From Photobacterium proteolyticum (lineage in GTDB: Bacteria > Pseudomonadota > Gammaproteobacteria > Enterobacterales > Vibrionaceae), in the NCBI RefSeq assembly GCF_001939735.1, contig NZ_MJIL01000038.1, forward strand, positions 1 through 34,702: a stretch of 34,702 nt of DNA, given 5' to 3'. Below the pieces are notes generated by a model. That model saw only the letters and a list, made by a program, of their open reading frames with translations. It ran no database searches and was not told the origin of the DNA. Both the position numbers and the translations under genes were made by a program. Of the stretch, positions 17,923-25,972 are shown piece by piece; positions within the stretch are counted from its first letter, which is position 1, and the number at the start of each line of letters is the position of its first letter.

Positions 17923-18535
17923 CTAAAATGGAAATATCAATGGTATAGTTGTTAATGTTAATAAAGTCTCTTCTGTATTTCAATGCGATTTATTCAAGAA
18001 AAGTCGTGATTTAACTAAAGCAGTAAGAAGAGAAAATCTTATTCTATTATTATGAGAGGGTAAGATACAGAAACATAAAGCTATCGAAAATAACATGGTT
18101 TAATTGATAGAAGTAAACCTTATTGCGGATGAGTTTCATTGTCATTAAGATCTAAACAAAGTGAATGTATTTTTATGGATAATATATTGCTATCAGTATA
18201 TTATTTCTACATATTTTTTATGTTTTCTGTGGTTGGAGAAATTTGATTCTTCGACGCCTTTTACTACTATCATTAAAATGAATAAAGACCTAGGTATTGT
18301 TTTTATTGTAAACACTATTATTTTTATAATGGCTCTTTACTTTTTTCGTTATGAATTAAAGTTATTATGTACAGCAGGATATATCATTATTCTTACTTTT
18401 CTATATCTAAATGATAGAGGTTAGTATATATTATCATTTTATATGAAGGCTTAGTTAATATTTATCTTAGTGAAATCAATTTAAATTAATAGTAGGTTAA
18501 CTATATTAGATATGAATTTCTGATGTTTAAAGATT
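17923..18535. other. AT-rich gene-poor spacer at the left border of the tad region
   Basis: Base composition drops visibly here compared with the operon to the left, and stays AT-rich to near the right end of the window. Apart from one doubtful small ORF (18161-18424) I see no gene, RNA gene or clear repeat. Confidence 0.5.
18161..18424 (+). CDS. Possible small membrane protein, doubtful
   Basis: An 87-codon frame begins with GTG and has no recognisable ribosome site. The translation is rich in Ile, Phe, Leu and Tyr with two or three hydrophobic stretches (about residues 3-25, 46-61 and 68-82), which any AT-rich DNA tends to give. A shorter version would start at the ATG at 18278. No family is recognised and no neighbour relates to it. 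It may well not be a gene. Confidence 0.2.
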   Translation: MNVFLWIIYCYQYIISTYFLCFLWLEKFDSSTPFTTIIKMNKDLGIVFIVNTIIFIMALYFFRYELKLLCTAGYIIILTFLYLNDRG

Positions 18536-18566
18536 GCCTGCAAATAGTTTACGGTTATTTGCAGGC
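18536..18566 (-). terminator. Terminator after the LysR-type regulator gene
   Basis: A perfect 11-bp stem (GCCTGCAAATA 18536-18546 with TATTTGCAGGC 18556-18566) has a 9-nt loop and lies just beyond the minus-strand stop at 18574. The T tract on that strand is modest and interrupted. Confidence 0.7.
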
Positions 18567-18573
18567 TGTTGTG

Positions 18574-19443
18574 TTAATATTGTGAATGTTGGACTTTATG
18601 GGTGTTTATTATAGTATCCTTTATTTTATCGATAGCATCTTTAAACCCTCTTTTACTCTTTGTTGTTCTACTCGCTTTATAAAATATTCTTGCAGTGATA
18701 TCTGGAATAGTTTTTTTGTATGTTATTACTCCGTTATTAGGGCAAGAACTGATAGGTGTTATAGTTAATGTATAGGGAGAGGTAAAGTAACTATTTATCT
18801 GAGAGTGAGAATTACATTGGATAGACATACATTGAAAATCGATATTAATATCAATACTGCTAACTAGTTTTATCGCATGATAAGTGGATAGATGGCTAGT
18901 GTAAATCATTCTTTGTATAGGCGTATTTTCATTTATTTCGCTATTAAGTGAAATCGCAAAATTTTCTTCATGAATAACTTTTTCACTATTTATTTTTTCA
19001 TTGGAAAAAAGAAAGCCAATAACAAAATCACAATCATTAACTAAATCTTTTGTTTTTTGATCAAATCTAACTATAGATATTTTATTCTCGGTTATATTTT
19101 TCAATTGATCAACAATTATATCCACAACTTCATTACAGAAGGTTGAAGATATGGCTATTCTAAAAAAACCGCTTCCTTTTAAAAATGAATATTCATTAAT
19201 CATTTCTTTATGAAGTTCAGTCGTTCTTATTGCATACTTTAGTATGAACTCCCCTTCAGGCGTTAGATTAAGACCGTTTTTTCTGCTAAAAATTTCGCAA
19301 TCAAAGTACTCTTCAATTTTTTTTATGTGCTGTGAAACAGCAGGTTGAGTTATATATAGAGAGTTTGCTGCTTCACTAAAGCTTTTTTTTTCTATCACAC
19401 GAGTTAATGTTTTAAGATATTTAAGATCTATTGAGCGTCTCAT
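18574..19443 (-). CDS. LysR-type transcriptional regulator
   Basis: A 289-residue DNA-binding regulator. The N-terminal winged helix-turn-helix is clear (about residues 5-65: LKYLKTLTRVIEKKSFSEAA, then NSLYITQPAVSQHIKKIEEY, then FSRKNGLNLTPEGEFIL). The effector-binding half (about 95-280) is divergent and short of the usual motifs, so no inducer can be guessed. The gene is markedly AT-rich, as are its surroundings. It lies next to the tad locus, same strand as tadV, with a 587-bp spacer holding a hexamer array. Control of the tad genes is possible but only by proximity. Confidence 0.88.
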   Translation of the reverse strand: MRRSIDLKYLKTLTRVIEKKSFSEAANSLYITQPAVSQHIKKIEEYFDCEIFSRKNGLNLTPEGEFILKYAIRTTELHKEMINEYSFLKGSGFFRIAISSTFCNEVVDIIVDQLKNITENKISIVRFDQKTKDLVNDCDFVIGFLFSNEKINSEKVIHEENFAISLNSEINENTPIQRMIYTSHLSTYHAIKLVSSIDINIDFQCMSIQCNSHSQINSYFTSPYTLTITPISSCPNNGVITYKKTIPDITARIFYKASRTTKSKRGFKDAIDKIKDTIINTHKVQHSQY

Positions 19444-20030
19444 AATACTTCAGCCGATAAAATTGAGTTTACATAAGATACTTTTTTTGAAAAATGAAAC
19501 TTAAATAAATAAAAGCATGTAGTAGGTGATATTTTTATTGCAATATGATATAAAATTCTAACTCTAAATGACTGCATGAACAATTCCAATTTCAGCTTCT
19601 TCTAGGATCTTAGTTGTTTTAGGTTAATTTATCCATGCCTGTGAAATAATAGTTATAGTTATAGTTATAGTTATAGTTATAGTTATAGTTATAGTTAATG
19701 GTGATATAATCATGAAAAAATAAAATGTATCACTAAGTGTTTTTGTTAATGGTTAATAACACTTCTTAAGTGCCTCTGTATTTTATAACGTCATGTAATC
19801 TTCTATACGCCTCTCGTTGTGTTTGTTTCTATACAACAATGCCAATAAAATAATACAAAAACAATTGCTTATAAAAACATGATGCGATATTGATATTGTG
19901 CGTAAAGTTTTTGTAAACTAAATCATCTATTTCATAGATTTGTGAGTTTGGTAAAAAAACAGAAGTGTATGTTTGCTTAATCTGTTTTTTCTGTATACAT
20001 CAAAGGTGTAAATAATTCTCATTAACCATT
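19444..20030. other. Long AT-rich intergenic region upstream of the LysR gene
   Basis: This 587-bp gene-free stretch presumably holds the LysR gene promoter (minus strand) and the 3' end of the tadV transcript. It contains the ATAGTT hexamer array and a weak AT stem (AAAAAACAGA 19954-19963 with TCTGTTTTTT 19981-19990, 17-nt loop) that could terminate tadV. No ORF of note. Confidence 0.5.
19649..19696. repeat. ATAGTT hexanucleotide tandem array, 8 copies
   Basis: Eight perfect, uninterrupted copies of ATAGTT. It lies about 205 bp upstream of the LysR gene start (minus strand) and about 335 bp past the tadV stop. Such short perfect arrays often change copy number by slippage; here it could alter promoter spacing but cannot shift a reading frame. 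Confidence 0.95.
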
Positions 20031-20465
20031 TTAAGATAAAAATAAACTTATAAAGCCACAAAATGTAATAGGTATGGCATAAGGTATACCATTTTTAAAT
20101 GGTGCTTTATTCTCAAATTTTGCAATCAAAAACATAATAATTATCTGTAGCCCTCCTATTATGGGAATTGATAATAAAGTTAATGGTAGGATATCTGGTT
20201 CGATACTGAGCGAATAGGCAGCAAGCAATTTACTATCCGCAGCACCAAGCACCCCAGAAAGAGTTAGTAGTATACCAATTATAATGATAGTTATTGCTTG
20301 TATAAAATAGATGTTCCCTTCATTATTTGTAATTGCAAAAAAAGAACATAGAAGAGCAATAACAACAATGTTATTGTTTTTGATCGTTCTTTTTTTGATG
20401 TCACAAACTGCACAGTAGAGAGATAATATAAATATAATTGATAACAAAACATTGTTGATTAGCAT
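20031..20465 (-). CDS. tadV: Prepilin peptidase TadV/CpaA (A24 family)
   Basis: A 144-residue polytopic membrane aspartyl protease that should process the Flp prepilin and the TadE/TadF pseudopilins. It is the short, TadV-like form without the methylase domain. The first catalytic aspartate is in CAVCDIKKRTIKNN (about residue 22), the second in GAADSKLLAAYSL (about residue 77). The usual GxGDxK motif here reads GAADSK, with Ala for the second Gly. I start at the ATG at 20465; a GTG at 20474 would add three residues. It is divergent from flp, although tadV usually sits inside the operon after flp. Confidence 0.82.
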   Translation of the reverse strand: MLINNVLLSIIFILSLYCAVCDIKKRTIKNNNIVVIALLCSFFAITNNEGNIYFIQAITIIIIGILLTLSGVLGAADSKLLAAYSLSIEPDILPLTLLSIPIIGGLQIIIMFLIAKFENKAPFKNGIPYAIPITFCGFISLFLS

Positions 20466-20552
20466 AATTACCACATAGTCCAGAACATAAAGTAATAATA
20501 CAATAAGAGTTAATGATAATCCTATAATTTATGCTTATAAAATTATAAATGT

Positions 20553-20596
20553 AAATTATTCGACACTTATTGATAAATGTGACAAATTATTCATTA
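20553..20596 (+). promoter_or_regulatory. Candidate regulator sites upstream of flp
   Basis: Two AAATTATTC copies (20553-20561 and 20584-20592) are 31 bp apart, about three helical turns. Between and over the second copy is AAATGTGA-N6-ATTCATTA (20575-20596), a perfect left half of a CRP site with a weak right half (4 of 8). Both lie 35-78 bp before the flp start in the tadV/flp divergent region. Suggestive only. Confidence 0.35.
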
Positions 20597-20630
20597 GAGC
20601 CATAACACTAAAGCAAAAATTGGAGGAATA

Positions 20631-20849
20631 ATGTATAAACAAGTTAAGCTGGCCATGGAATATATCTCTCTTAAGTATGTAAAGGATGAAAGAGCCGTAA
20701 CAGCCGTTGAGTACGCGATTATTGCTGTTGCTCTTTCTGCTCTAATATTAGCGGTTTTTGGTGGTAGTGATAGTGTTCTTAGAGGTGCTATTGATTCAGC
20801 TATGACTAACATTAAAGCAAATATGACGAGTGCAAATACTTCACAATAA
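20631..20849 (+). CDS. flp: Flp-type pilin prepilin
   Basis: A 72-residue type IVb pilin precursor, the major subunit of the Tad pilus. A leader of about 23 residues ends DERA, followed by the Flp motif VTAVEYAIIAVALSALILAV: Glu at +5 and Tyr at +6 of the mature protein, then one hydrophobic helix. The residue before the cut is Ala where Flp pilins usually have Gly. The mature protein would be about 49 residues. A very strong ribosome site (GGAGGA) lies 5 nt before the ATG, fitting a highly made subunit. It is followed by a terminator-like hairpin before rcpC. Confidence 0.93.
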   Translation: MYKQVKLAMEYISLKYVKDERAVTAVEYAIIAVALSALILAVFGGSDSVLRGAIDSAMTNIKANMTSANTSQ

Positions 20850-20878
20850 GAATACTCTACTCTTAGTTGTTTTACTAC

Positions 20879-20911
20879 GGGCTTTGATACTATGTTTTGA
20901 AGCCCAGTTTT
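20879..20911 (+). terminator. Attenuator-like hairpin between flp and rcpC
   Basis: A 6-bp stem (GGGCTT 20879-20884 with AAGCCC 20900-20905), extendable by one T-G pair, is followed by AGTTTTTA. It would end most transcripts after flp and let some read through into the secretion genes, giving excess pilin. Its loop also pairs with the rcpC start region (see findings). Confidence 0.65.
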
Positions 20912-20938
20912 TACTGTTTTGGACTTTTAACATAGTAT
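20887..20938 (+). promoter_or_regulatory. Complementary loop/start-codon pair, possible RNA switch
   Basis: ATACTATGTT (20887-20896) inside the hairpin loop is perfectly complementary to AACATAGTAT (20929-20938), which contains the first two bases of the rcpC ATG. With the attenuator stem the four segments are interleaved as in an H-type pseudoknot. Pairing would hide the rcpC start. Confidence 0.5.
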
Positions 20939-21716
20939 GAAGCGATTATTTTTTTTTACTCTTATTGTCTGTTCAGTAATGTATCTCGTACTTTCAATGC
21001 AAGATGAATTTACTCAGAAACCTAAAAGCAAAGTTATCGTTCAAGATAAAATAATAAAAAAAGTAGAAGTCGCCAAACTAACCCATAATGTCATTAAGTC
21101 AAAAACAGTTAAAAAGTCAGATTATATCTTGGTAAAGATAGATGAAATTGAGGCTAAGAATAATAATTTTGCTCCTTATGATACTATTAACGTTATAGAA
21201 GGTAGCCTGTATCAAAAAGATATGAAAGAAGGAGAAGTCCTCTCTGGTAATGATATATTAAATCCAGGTGATGCTGGTTATCTTCAGCTTTCGCTTGGTG
21301 ATCACTTGATGCCATATCATTACAAAGCTGGTAATCAAGAAATAATAGAATCTTTGCCTATACGAATTGGAGATAGAGTGAGCTTTGTCGCTACCAGTTC
21401 ATCGGTCGATAACATAAAAGAGTCAGGGTACAGCAATATTCACAGTATCAGTAGCCGGGTGGTTGTAAGGGATGCAAAAGTGGTGCAAATATTAAAATCG
21501 GTCGAAAGTAAAGATTCTGAACGCAATGTACCAAGCAGCTTGTTAATTGCCTTGTCACTAGAGGAAATACTTAAGCTGGAAATGGCTCAAAAATTGGGTG
21601 ATGTTACCCTGGTACCATCGAAACTATCGGTACAGTTAACGGTTATTAAAAGTAGTGATGTGCTAGATGGTGTTAGTGGGGTTAGGGAGTTGCGTATCAG
21701 CGGGGGTATGCAATGA
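20937..21716 (+). CDS. rcpC: Flp pilus assembly protein RcpC/CpaB
   Basis: A 259-residue protein with a short cytoplasmic end and one N-terminal membrane segment (about residues 3-20), the rest periplasmic. The SAF-like domain with MKEGEVLSGNDILNPGD (about 92-108) and a later RIGDRVSFVATSS (about 142-154) is typical of the family, which links secretin to the inner-membrane platform. There is a poor ribosome site (TTGGAC, distant), and the start codon lies in a potential RNA helix. Its stop overlaps the rcpA start by ATGA. Confidence 0.85.
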   Translation: MKRLFFFTLIVCSVMYLVLSMQDEFTQKPKSKVIVQDKIIKKVEVAKLTHNVIKSKTVKKSDYILVKIDEIEAKNNNFAPYDTINVIEGSLYQKDMKEGEVLSGNDILNPGDAGYLQLSLGDHLMPYHYKAGNQEIIESLPIRIGDRVSFVATSSSVDNIKESGYSNIHSISSRVVVRDAKVVQILKSVESKDSERNVPSSLLIALSLEEILKLEMAQKLGDVTLVPSKLSVQLTVIKSSDVLDGVSGVRELRISGGMQ

Positions 21717-23053
21717 CGTTACTTAGCATGATTAAAATATTATTAAATACTATTCTTATCTTATTTATAGTTGGCTCAGGAATGGCAAATGCGGCTCTGT
21801 TGAATTTGGATAAGGGTGCGGCAAAAACGATTAAAACCACAAATAAAATTGATACCGTGTTTATTTCAGATACGGATATTGCCGATTATAAAGTAATTGA
21901 TGATCAGCGAGTTGTTGTTTTTGGGATTGATGTTGGTATGGCGACAGTAATTATCTATGACCGCCAGGGCAATGAAATATATAATCGTGAACTGATTGTT
22001 AATCGCAGTTTGCTTATGGTGAAACAACTTGTTATGGCTCGCTATCCGGATGAGCAGGTAACAATTAAGAATATCGGGCAGCAGGTTGTTCTCGATGGTA
22101 TTGTCAGCAGCGAGGTGGTCAAAAATGAAATCTACCAGCTTGTCGGTGAGCTGCTGAAGAAAGACAAAACCACACGCACCATCAGCCAAAAGAGTGGTGA
22201 CGGCTACGAGTCAGCAGCACTGGAATATACAGCTAGCCATCAATATGCAGGCATTATTGATAATTTGAAGGTGCTGGCAACCAATCAGATTAATGTCAAA
22301 CTGACAGTTGCTGAAGTTTCAAGCTCTTTTCTGAGCAAGCTGGGTATCAGTTATGGCTCCGAAGGTAGTGATTCTGGTACTTTCGTTGATTACCTTTACA
22401 GTTTTTCAGCCGAAGATATTGTGTCGGTTATTTCTGCTAAGGAGGATGAAAAGCTCGGGCAGATTCTCGCTGAACCTAATTTATCTGTAATTTCTGGTGA
22501 AACTGCCAGTTTTCTTGTCGGTGGTGAGATCCCGATAGCGGTGAGAGATGGGGATTCTGTTTCTATCAGTTATAAAGAATATGGTATTAAGCTGTCGATC
22601 GTTGCCAAGGTGACGGATTCTGAGAATATTCGGCTTTCTTTAATGCCTGAGGTGAGTTCCATTGATTCAACAGTAAGTTATTCCGACTCATTCGTCACCG
22701 TCCCTTCACTCAAGACCAGAAAGGCGCACACCACGGTTCAGTTAACTGACGGACAAAGCTTTGTCCTTGCAGGCCTGCTTACATCTGAAGAGCGGGAATT
22801 GTTAAGTAGAGTACCCGTTTTGGGGGATATCCCTGTACTTGGGTCACTGTTTCGTCATACAGAGTCAGATTATTTGCAAACGGAGCTGATCATCGTGGCA
22901 ACTGTCAACCTGGTCGAGCCGGTTTCCGCAAAGCAGGTGAAACTGCCATATATGGAAAGAACCAGCGTATTTGAACGGCTTTTAGGTGTGGAGTTATCAA
23001 GAAAGCACTCTGCTTCACTAAATGAGATTTTATCCGAAGGGGGATTCCAATGA
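21713..23053 (+). CDS. rcpA: Tad secretin RcpA/CpaC
   Basis: A 446-residue outer-membrane secretin through which the Flp pilus emerges. Signal peptide at about residues 1-27; N-terminal pilus-associated domain (GAAKTIKTTNKIDTVFISD); a BON-like segment (about 110-145, with NIGQQVVLDGIVSSEVVKNE); C-terminal secretin domain with GQILAEPNLSVISGETASFL (about 243-262) and the typical QSFVLAGLLTSEERELLSRV then PVLGDIPVLGSLFR. It overlaps rcpC upstream and the CpaD-like gene downstream by ATGA each, so translation is coupled. Confidence 0.92.
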   Translation: MTLLSMIKILLNTILILFIVGSGMANAALLNLDKGAAKTIKTTNKIDTVFISDTDIADYKVIDDQRVVVFGIDVGMATVIIYDRQGNEIYNRELIVNRSLLMVKQLVMARYPDEQVTIKNIGQQVVLDGIVSSEVVKNEIYQLVGELLKKDKTTRTISQKSGDGYESAALEYTASHQYAGIIDNLKVLATNQINVKLTVAEVSSSFLSKLGISYGSEGSDSGTFVDYLYSFSAEDIVSVISAKEDEKLGQILAEPNLSVISGETASFLVGGEIPIAVRDGDSVSISYKEYGIKLSIVAKVTDSENIRLSLMPEVSSIDSTVSYSDSFVTVPSLKTRKAHTTVQLTDGQSFVLAGLLTSEERELLSRVPVLGDIPVLGSLFRHTESDYLQTELIIVATVNLVEPVSAKQVKLPYMERTSVFERLLGVELSRKHSASLNEILSEGGFQ

Positions 23054-23508
23054 GTAGGTGGTGGCTCATGGTTATGTTGATGAGCCTGGTTGGCTGCACA
23101 TCATCAATGCCTGCAAATAAGCTGGTTATCAAGGAAATTGAAGAGCAGTTGGAGTTCCCTTTGATACAGCCTGATATTGCATTAGAAAAAAGTGTGGCTT
23201 TCATAAAACGCATAGAAACACTATCGATTAAAAGTCACTATGAAATTTTTTATCGTCAGCCGTCGGATTATAGCCGAAAGTTTGTTGATACATTAATCGC
23301 CAACAAGGAATTGCATCGTAGACAGATTACTTTGACCCCCGCTCCGGAGTTGGGGCGGATAATACGCCTTAGAGCAACTTACATAACTATAGACGGAGAT
23401 AACTGCCAACCTTTGTCAATGAGGAAGTCAGCAACAAGACGGCCCGGATGTTCGCTCGAATATAACAGGGCGTTAAGTATGGTTAACCCGATTAAGGCGG
23501 TGGAGTAA
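23050..23508 (+). CDS. Small CpaD-like lipoprotein of the tad locus
   Basis: A 152-residue lipoprotein with lipobox LMSLVG then Cys16. The mature part has a His/Arg-rich middle (KELHRRQITLTPAPELGRII) and a Cys pair (about residues 119 and 135). I recognise no strong motif; position directly after the secretin and before tadZ is that of CpaD/RcpB-type outer-membrane pilus components, so the call rests on context. It overlaps rcpA by ATGA and is 2 bp from tadZ. Confidence 0.6.
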   Translation: MSRWWLMVMLMSLVGCTSSMPANKLVIKEIEEQLEFPLIQPDIALEKSVAFIKRIETLSIKSHYEIFYRQPSDYSRKFVDTLIANKELHRRQITLTPAPELGRIIRLRATYITIDGDNCQPLSMRKSATRRPGCSLEYNRALSMVNPIKAVE

Positions 23509-23510
23509 AT

Positions 23511-24710
23511 ATGGATCTGGGGACTTTATTTACAACCTCTAGCACCAAGAGCACAGAAGCAATTGCTGATCAGGATCTTATCGTATCGGATGATTCTGAG
23601 TTTATTGAAAACATTGCTGATATGTATGCTATTGAAGGCTATAGCCAGCCGCTCTCCGCCACGAGTCTGGAGGTTGCGTTAGATATGGTACGTGCGGGTA
23701 AAAAAATCCGACACTTTTTGCTGGATAATCGTCAACCCATGGAGCTCAAGGCAAGAGTAACGGAGGCTACAACCAGTCTGGATGTGGGCGTTAATGTTAT
23801 TGTGATCAGCAGCCTTGATTCCATCAAGATGCAAAATTGGGTAGAGGCTCAAGGCGCAAGCTATATGCTATGGGATGGCAAGGTTGATGATTTGCTATGG
23901 TTTGTCAGCAGTAATCCGGAGCAGGCTTGCGTAACTACGCAGACGAAAAGCCGAGTTGCGAAGCGTGTATTGGTTTTGGGTACGAGGGGAGGGATTGGAG
24001 TATCAACGATTAGTTGTGCCTTGTCCTATCTTTTGGCAACGCAAGCTAACCTTAAAACACTCTTGATAGACCATGATACCTGTGCGGTGGTTGGTGATAT
24101 GTTACTCGGTCTCAAAGGGCTAAAATTGCGGATGAACAGTCATGATTTATCTGTACGGGAGATGGATGCAGGCATTGCTAGAACCTATCTCCATAATGTG
24201 AGCGAAAAAATCGATTATCTAGTTATGGAAAGTAGCTATTCTTGCATCGGAAAGCACTCAGAAACACTGACTGTGCTTTCGCAGCAGCTTGTTTCTGAAT
24301 ATAACTTTATGATTGACTCCGTTTCCTCGGGACAGTTCGATGAAATACATGATGGTGATTTGAGAAAAAAATATCACAAGATTATTGTAGTTTGTGATCC
24401 CTCCATTGTCTCGCTAAGAGCATATAAGTTGCTCAAAAGGAAGCTAGGTGACGCTGAACACCAGGTTATATTTAATCATAGTCGCCCGCTATCCGATTAT
24501 CCGATGTCGATATCGAGTGCCGAAAAAAGAATGAAAATGGAAAACACCGTTAGCATCGGTTTCGAACCGGGATTGGAGAAAGGAGTAATTCAAAAAGGTG
24601 ATCTTCACTTTAAGAAAAGTAAGTTTATGAAGGAGGTTGATCCATTATTAACAGCCTTGACCGGTAAGAAAAGTAAAAATAAAAAAAACTTTTGGCCATT
24701 TAAGAAATAA
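23511..24710 (+). CDS. tadZ: Pilus-localising ATPase-like protein TadZ/CpaE
   Basis: A 399-residue protein with an atypical receiver-like N-terminal domain (about residues 22-125) and a MinD/ParA-like C-terminal domain that positions the Tad machine at the pole. The P-loop region is GTRGGIGVSTIS: Arg159 stands in place of the signature lysine and Val164 in place of the P-loop lysine, while LLIDHDTCAVVGDMLLGLKG shows the switch region. Deviant Walker A sites are known in TadZ; here both lysines are lost. A lysine-rich tail (KKSKNKKNFWPFKK) ends the protein. It is 2 bp from tadA. Confidence 0.88.
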   Translation: MDLGTLFTTSSTKSTEAIADQDLIVSDDSEFIENIADMYAIEGYSQPLSATSLEVALDMVRAGKKIRHFLLDNRQPMELKARVTEATTSLDVGVNVIVISSLDSIKMQNWVEAQGASYMLWDGKVDDLLWFVSSNPEQACVTTQTKSRVAKRVLVLGTRGGIGVSTISCALSYLLATQANLKTLLIDHDTCAVVGDMLLGLKGLKLRMNSHDLSVREMDAGIARTYLHNVSEKIDYLVMESSYSCIGKHSETLTVLSQQLVSEYNFMIDSVSSGQFDEIHDGDLRKKYHKIIVVCDPSIVSLRAYKLLKRKLGDAEHQVIFNHSRPLSDYPMSISSAEKRMKMENTVSIGFEPGLEKGVIQKGDLHFKKSKFMKEVDPLLTALTGKKSKNKKNFWPFKK

Positions 24711-24712
24711 CA

Positions 24713-25972
24713 ATGCTGAAGAAAATATATATTGAACTAAGAGATGAGATTTTTGATGCTATTGATGCTTCAAGCATTGTTGAAATAAGCGCCAAAGAGC
24801 TGGAGGGGCAGCTCAAGGAGGCGGTTGATACATTGGTCGAAGGGAAGCAGTTTTTGGTGACAAACAGCCAGCGTTCTGAGCTGGTAAATGCATTACTTGC
24901 AGAGCTTAAGGGGCTTGGTCCGTTACAGGCACTGTTGGATAACGATGATATTTCAGACATCATGATCAATGGTCCTGATGATATATTTATCGAAATTAAT
25001 GGTAAGCTGGAAAAATCACCGATACGCTTCGTTAATGAAAAGCAGCTAAGCACCATAGCTAAACGGATTGCTTCAAATGTTGGCAGGCGAATAGACGAAT
25101 CGAAGCCTCTGTGCGATGCTCGACTCGAAGACGGTAGTCGAGTCAATATTGTTATTCCTCCTCTAGCAATTGACGGAACATCAATTTCAATAAGGAAGTT
25201 CAAAGAACAACGCATACAACTGAATAACTTGGTCGACTTTGGTGCCCTTTCAATTGAAATGGCGCAGTTATTATCGATTGCATCCCATTGCAAGTGCAAC
25301 ATTTTGATCTCCGGCGGAACAGGGTCGGGAAAGACTACGCTACTCAATGCGCTTTCTGGTTTTATTGGTGAAACTGAACGAGTCGTTACGATAGAAGACG
25401 CTGCTGAACTCCAGTTACAACAACCGCATGTGGTAAGACTTGAGACAAGACAGGCTAGCGCCGAAGGTACAGGTGAAATTACAGCACGAGACCTAGTTAT
25501 CAATGCCTTACGTATGCGCCCCGACCGAATTATAGTGGGCGAATGCCGAGGAGGGGAGGCATTTGAAATGCTGCAAGCGATGAATACAGGACATGACGGT
25601 TCGATGTCAACACTGCATGCCAATACACCGCGGGATGCAATAGCACGTGTTGAGAGCATGGTGATGATGGCAACATCTAATTTGCCATTAGAGGCGATAC
25701 GGCGAACGATTGTTAGTGCTGTTGATCTTATCGTCCAGGTAAAACGACTCCATGATGGCAGTCGCAGGGTAATATATATTTCAGAAGTCATTGGATTAGA
25801 AGGAGAAAATGTTGTCCTTGAAGATATATTCCGTTATGAAGCCATTAATGATAATGATGGTTCAGGATATCAGGGTTGCTTTAGAAGTCCGGGGTTATCT
25901 ACTCGCTCTGTAATTTTTGAACGAGCAAAATATTTTGGTTTTGAAAGCAAGGTAAAGGGAATATTTGCATGA
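24713..25972 (+). CDS. tadA: Tad secretion ATPase TadA/CpaF
   Basis: A 419-residue hexameric type II/IV secretion ATPase powering pilus assembly and possibly retraction. Helical N-terminal domain (about 1-80), then LGPLQALLDNDDISDIMING; Walker A GGTGSGKT at 201-208; Asp box around TIEDAAELQLQQPHVVRLE; Walker B and His box in RPDRIIVGECRGGEAFEMLQ and GSMSTLHANTPRDAIARVES. All catalytic elements look intact. It overlaps tadB by ATGA. A long open frame on the opposite strand (24700-25791) is only a shadow. Confidence 0.95.
   Translation: MLKKIYIELRDEIFDAIDASSIVEISAKELEGQLKEAVDTLVEGKQFLVTNSQRSELVNALLAELKGLGPLQALLDNDDISDIMINGPDDIFIEINGKLEKSPIRFVNEKQLSTIAKRIASNVGRRIDESKPLCDARLEDGSRVNIVIPPLAIDGTSISIRKFKEQRIQLNNLVDFGALSIEMAQLLSIASHCKCNILISGGTGSGKTTLLNALSGFIGETERVVTIEDAAELQLQQPHVVRLETRQASAEGTGEITARDLVINALRMRPDRIIVGECRGGEAFEMLQAMNTGHDGSMSTLHANTPRDAIARVESMVMMATSNLPLEAIRRTIVSAVDLIVQVKRLHDGSRRVIYISEVIGLEGENVVLEDIFRYEAINDNDGSGYQGCFRSPGLSTRSVIFERAKYFGFESKVKGIFA

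Noticed and set aside
24700..25791. 363-codon open frame on the minus strand opposite tadA
   Set aside because: It is Ser/Ile/Arg-rich with no family features and fully overlaps tadA, whose motifs are intact. Such frames are a known by-product of codon bias.
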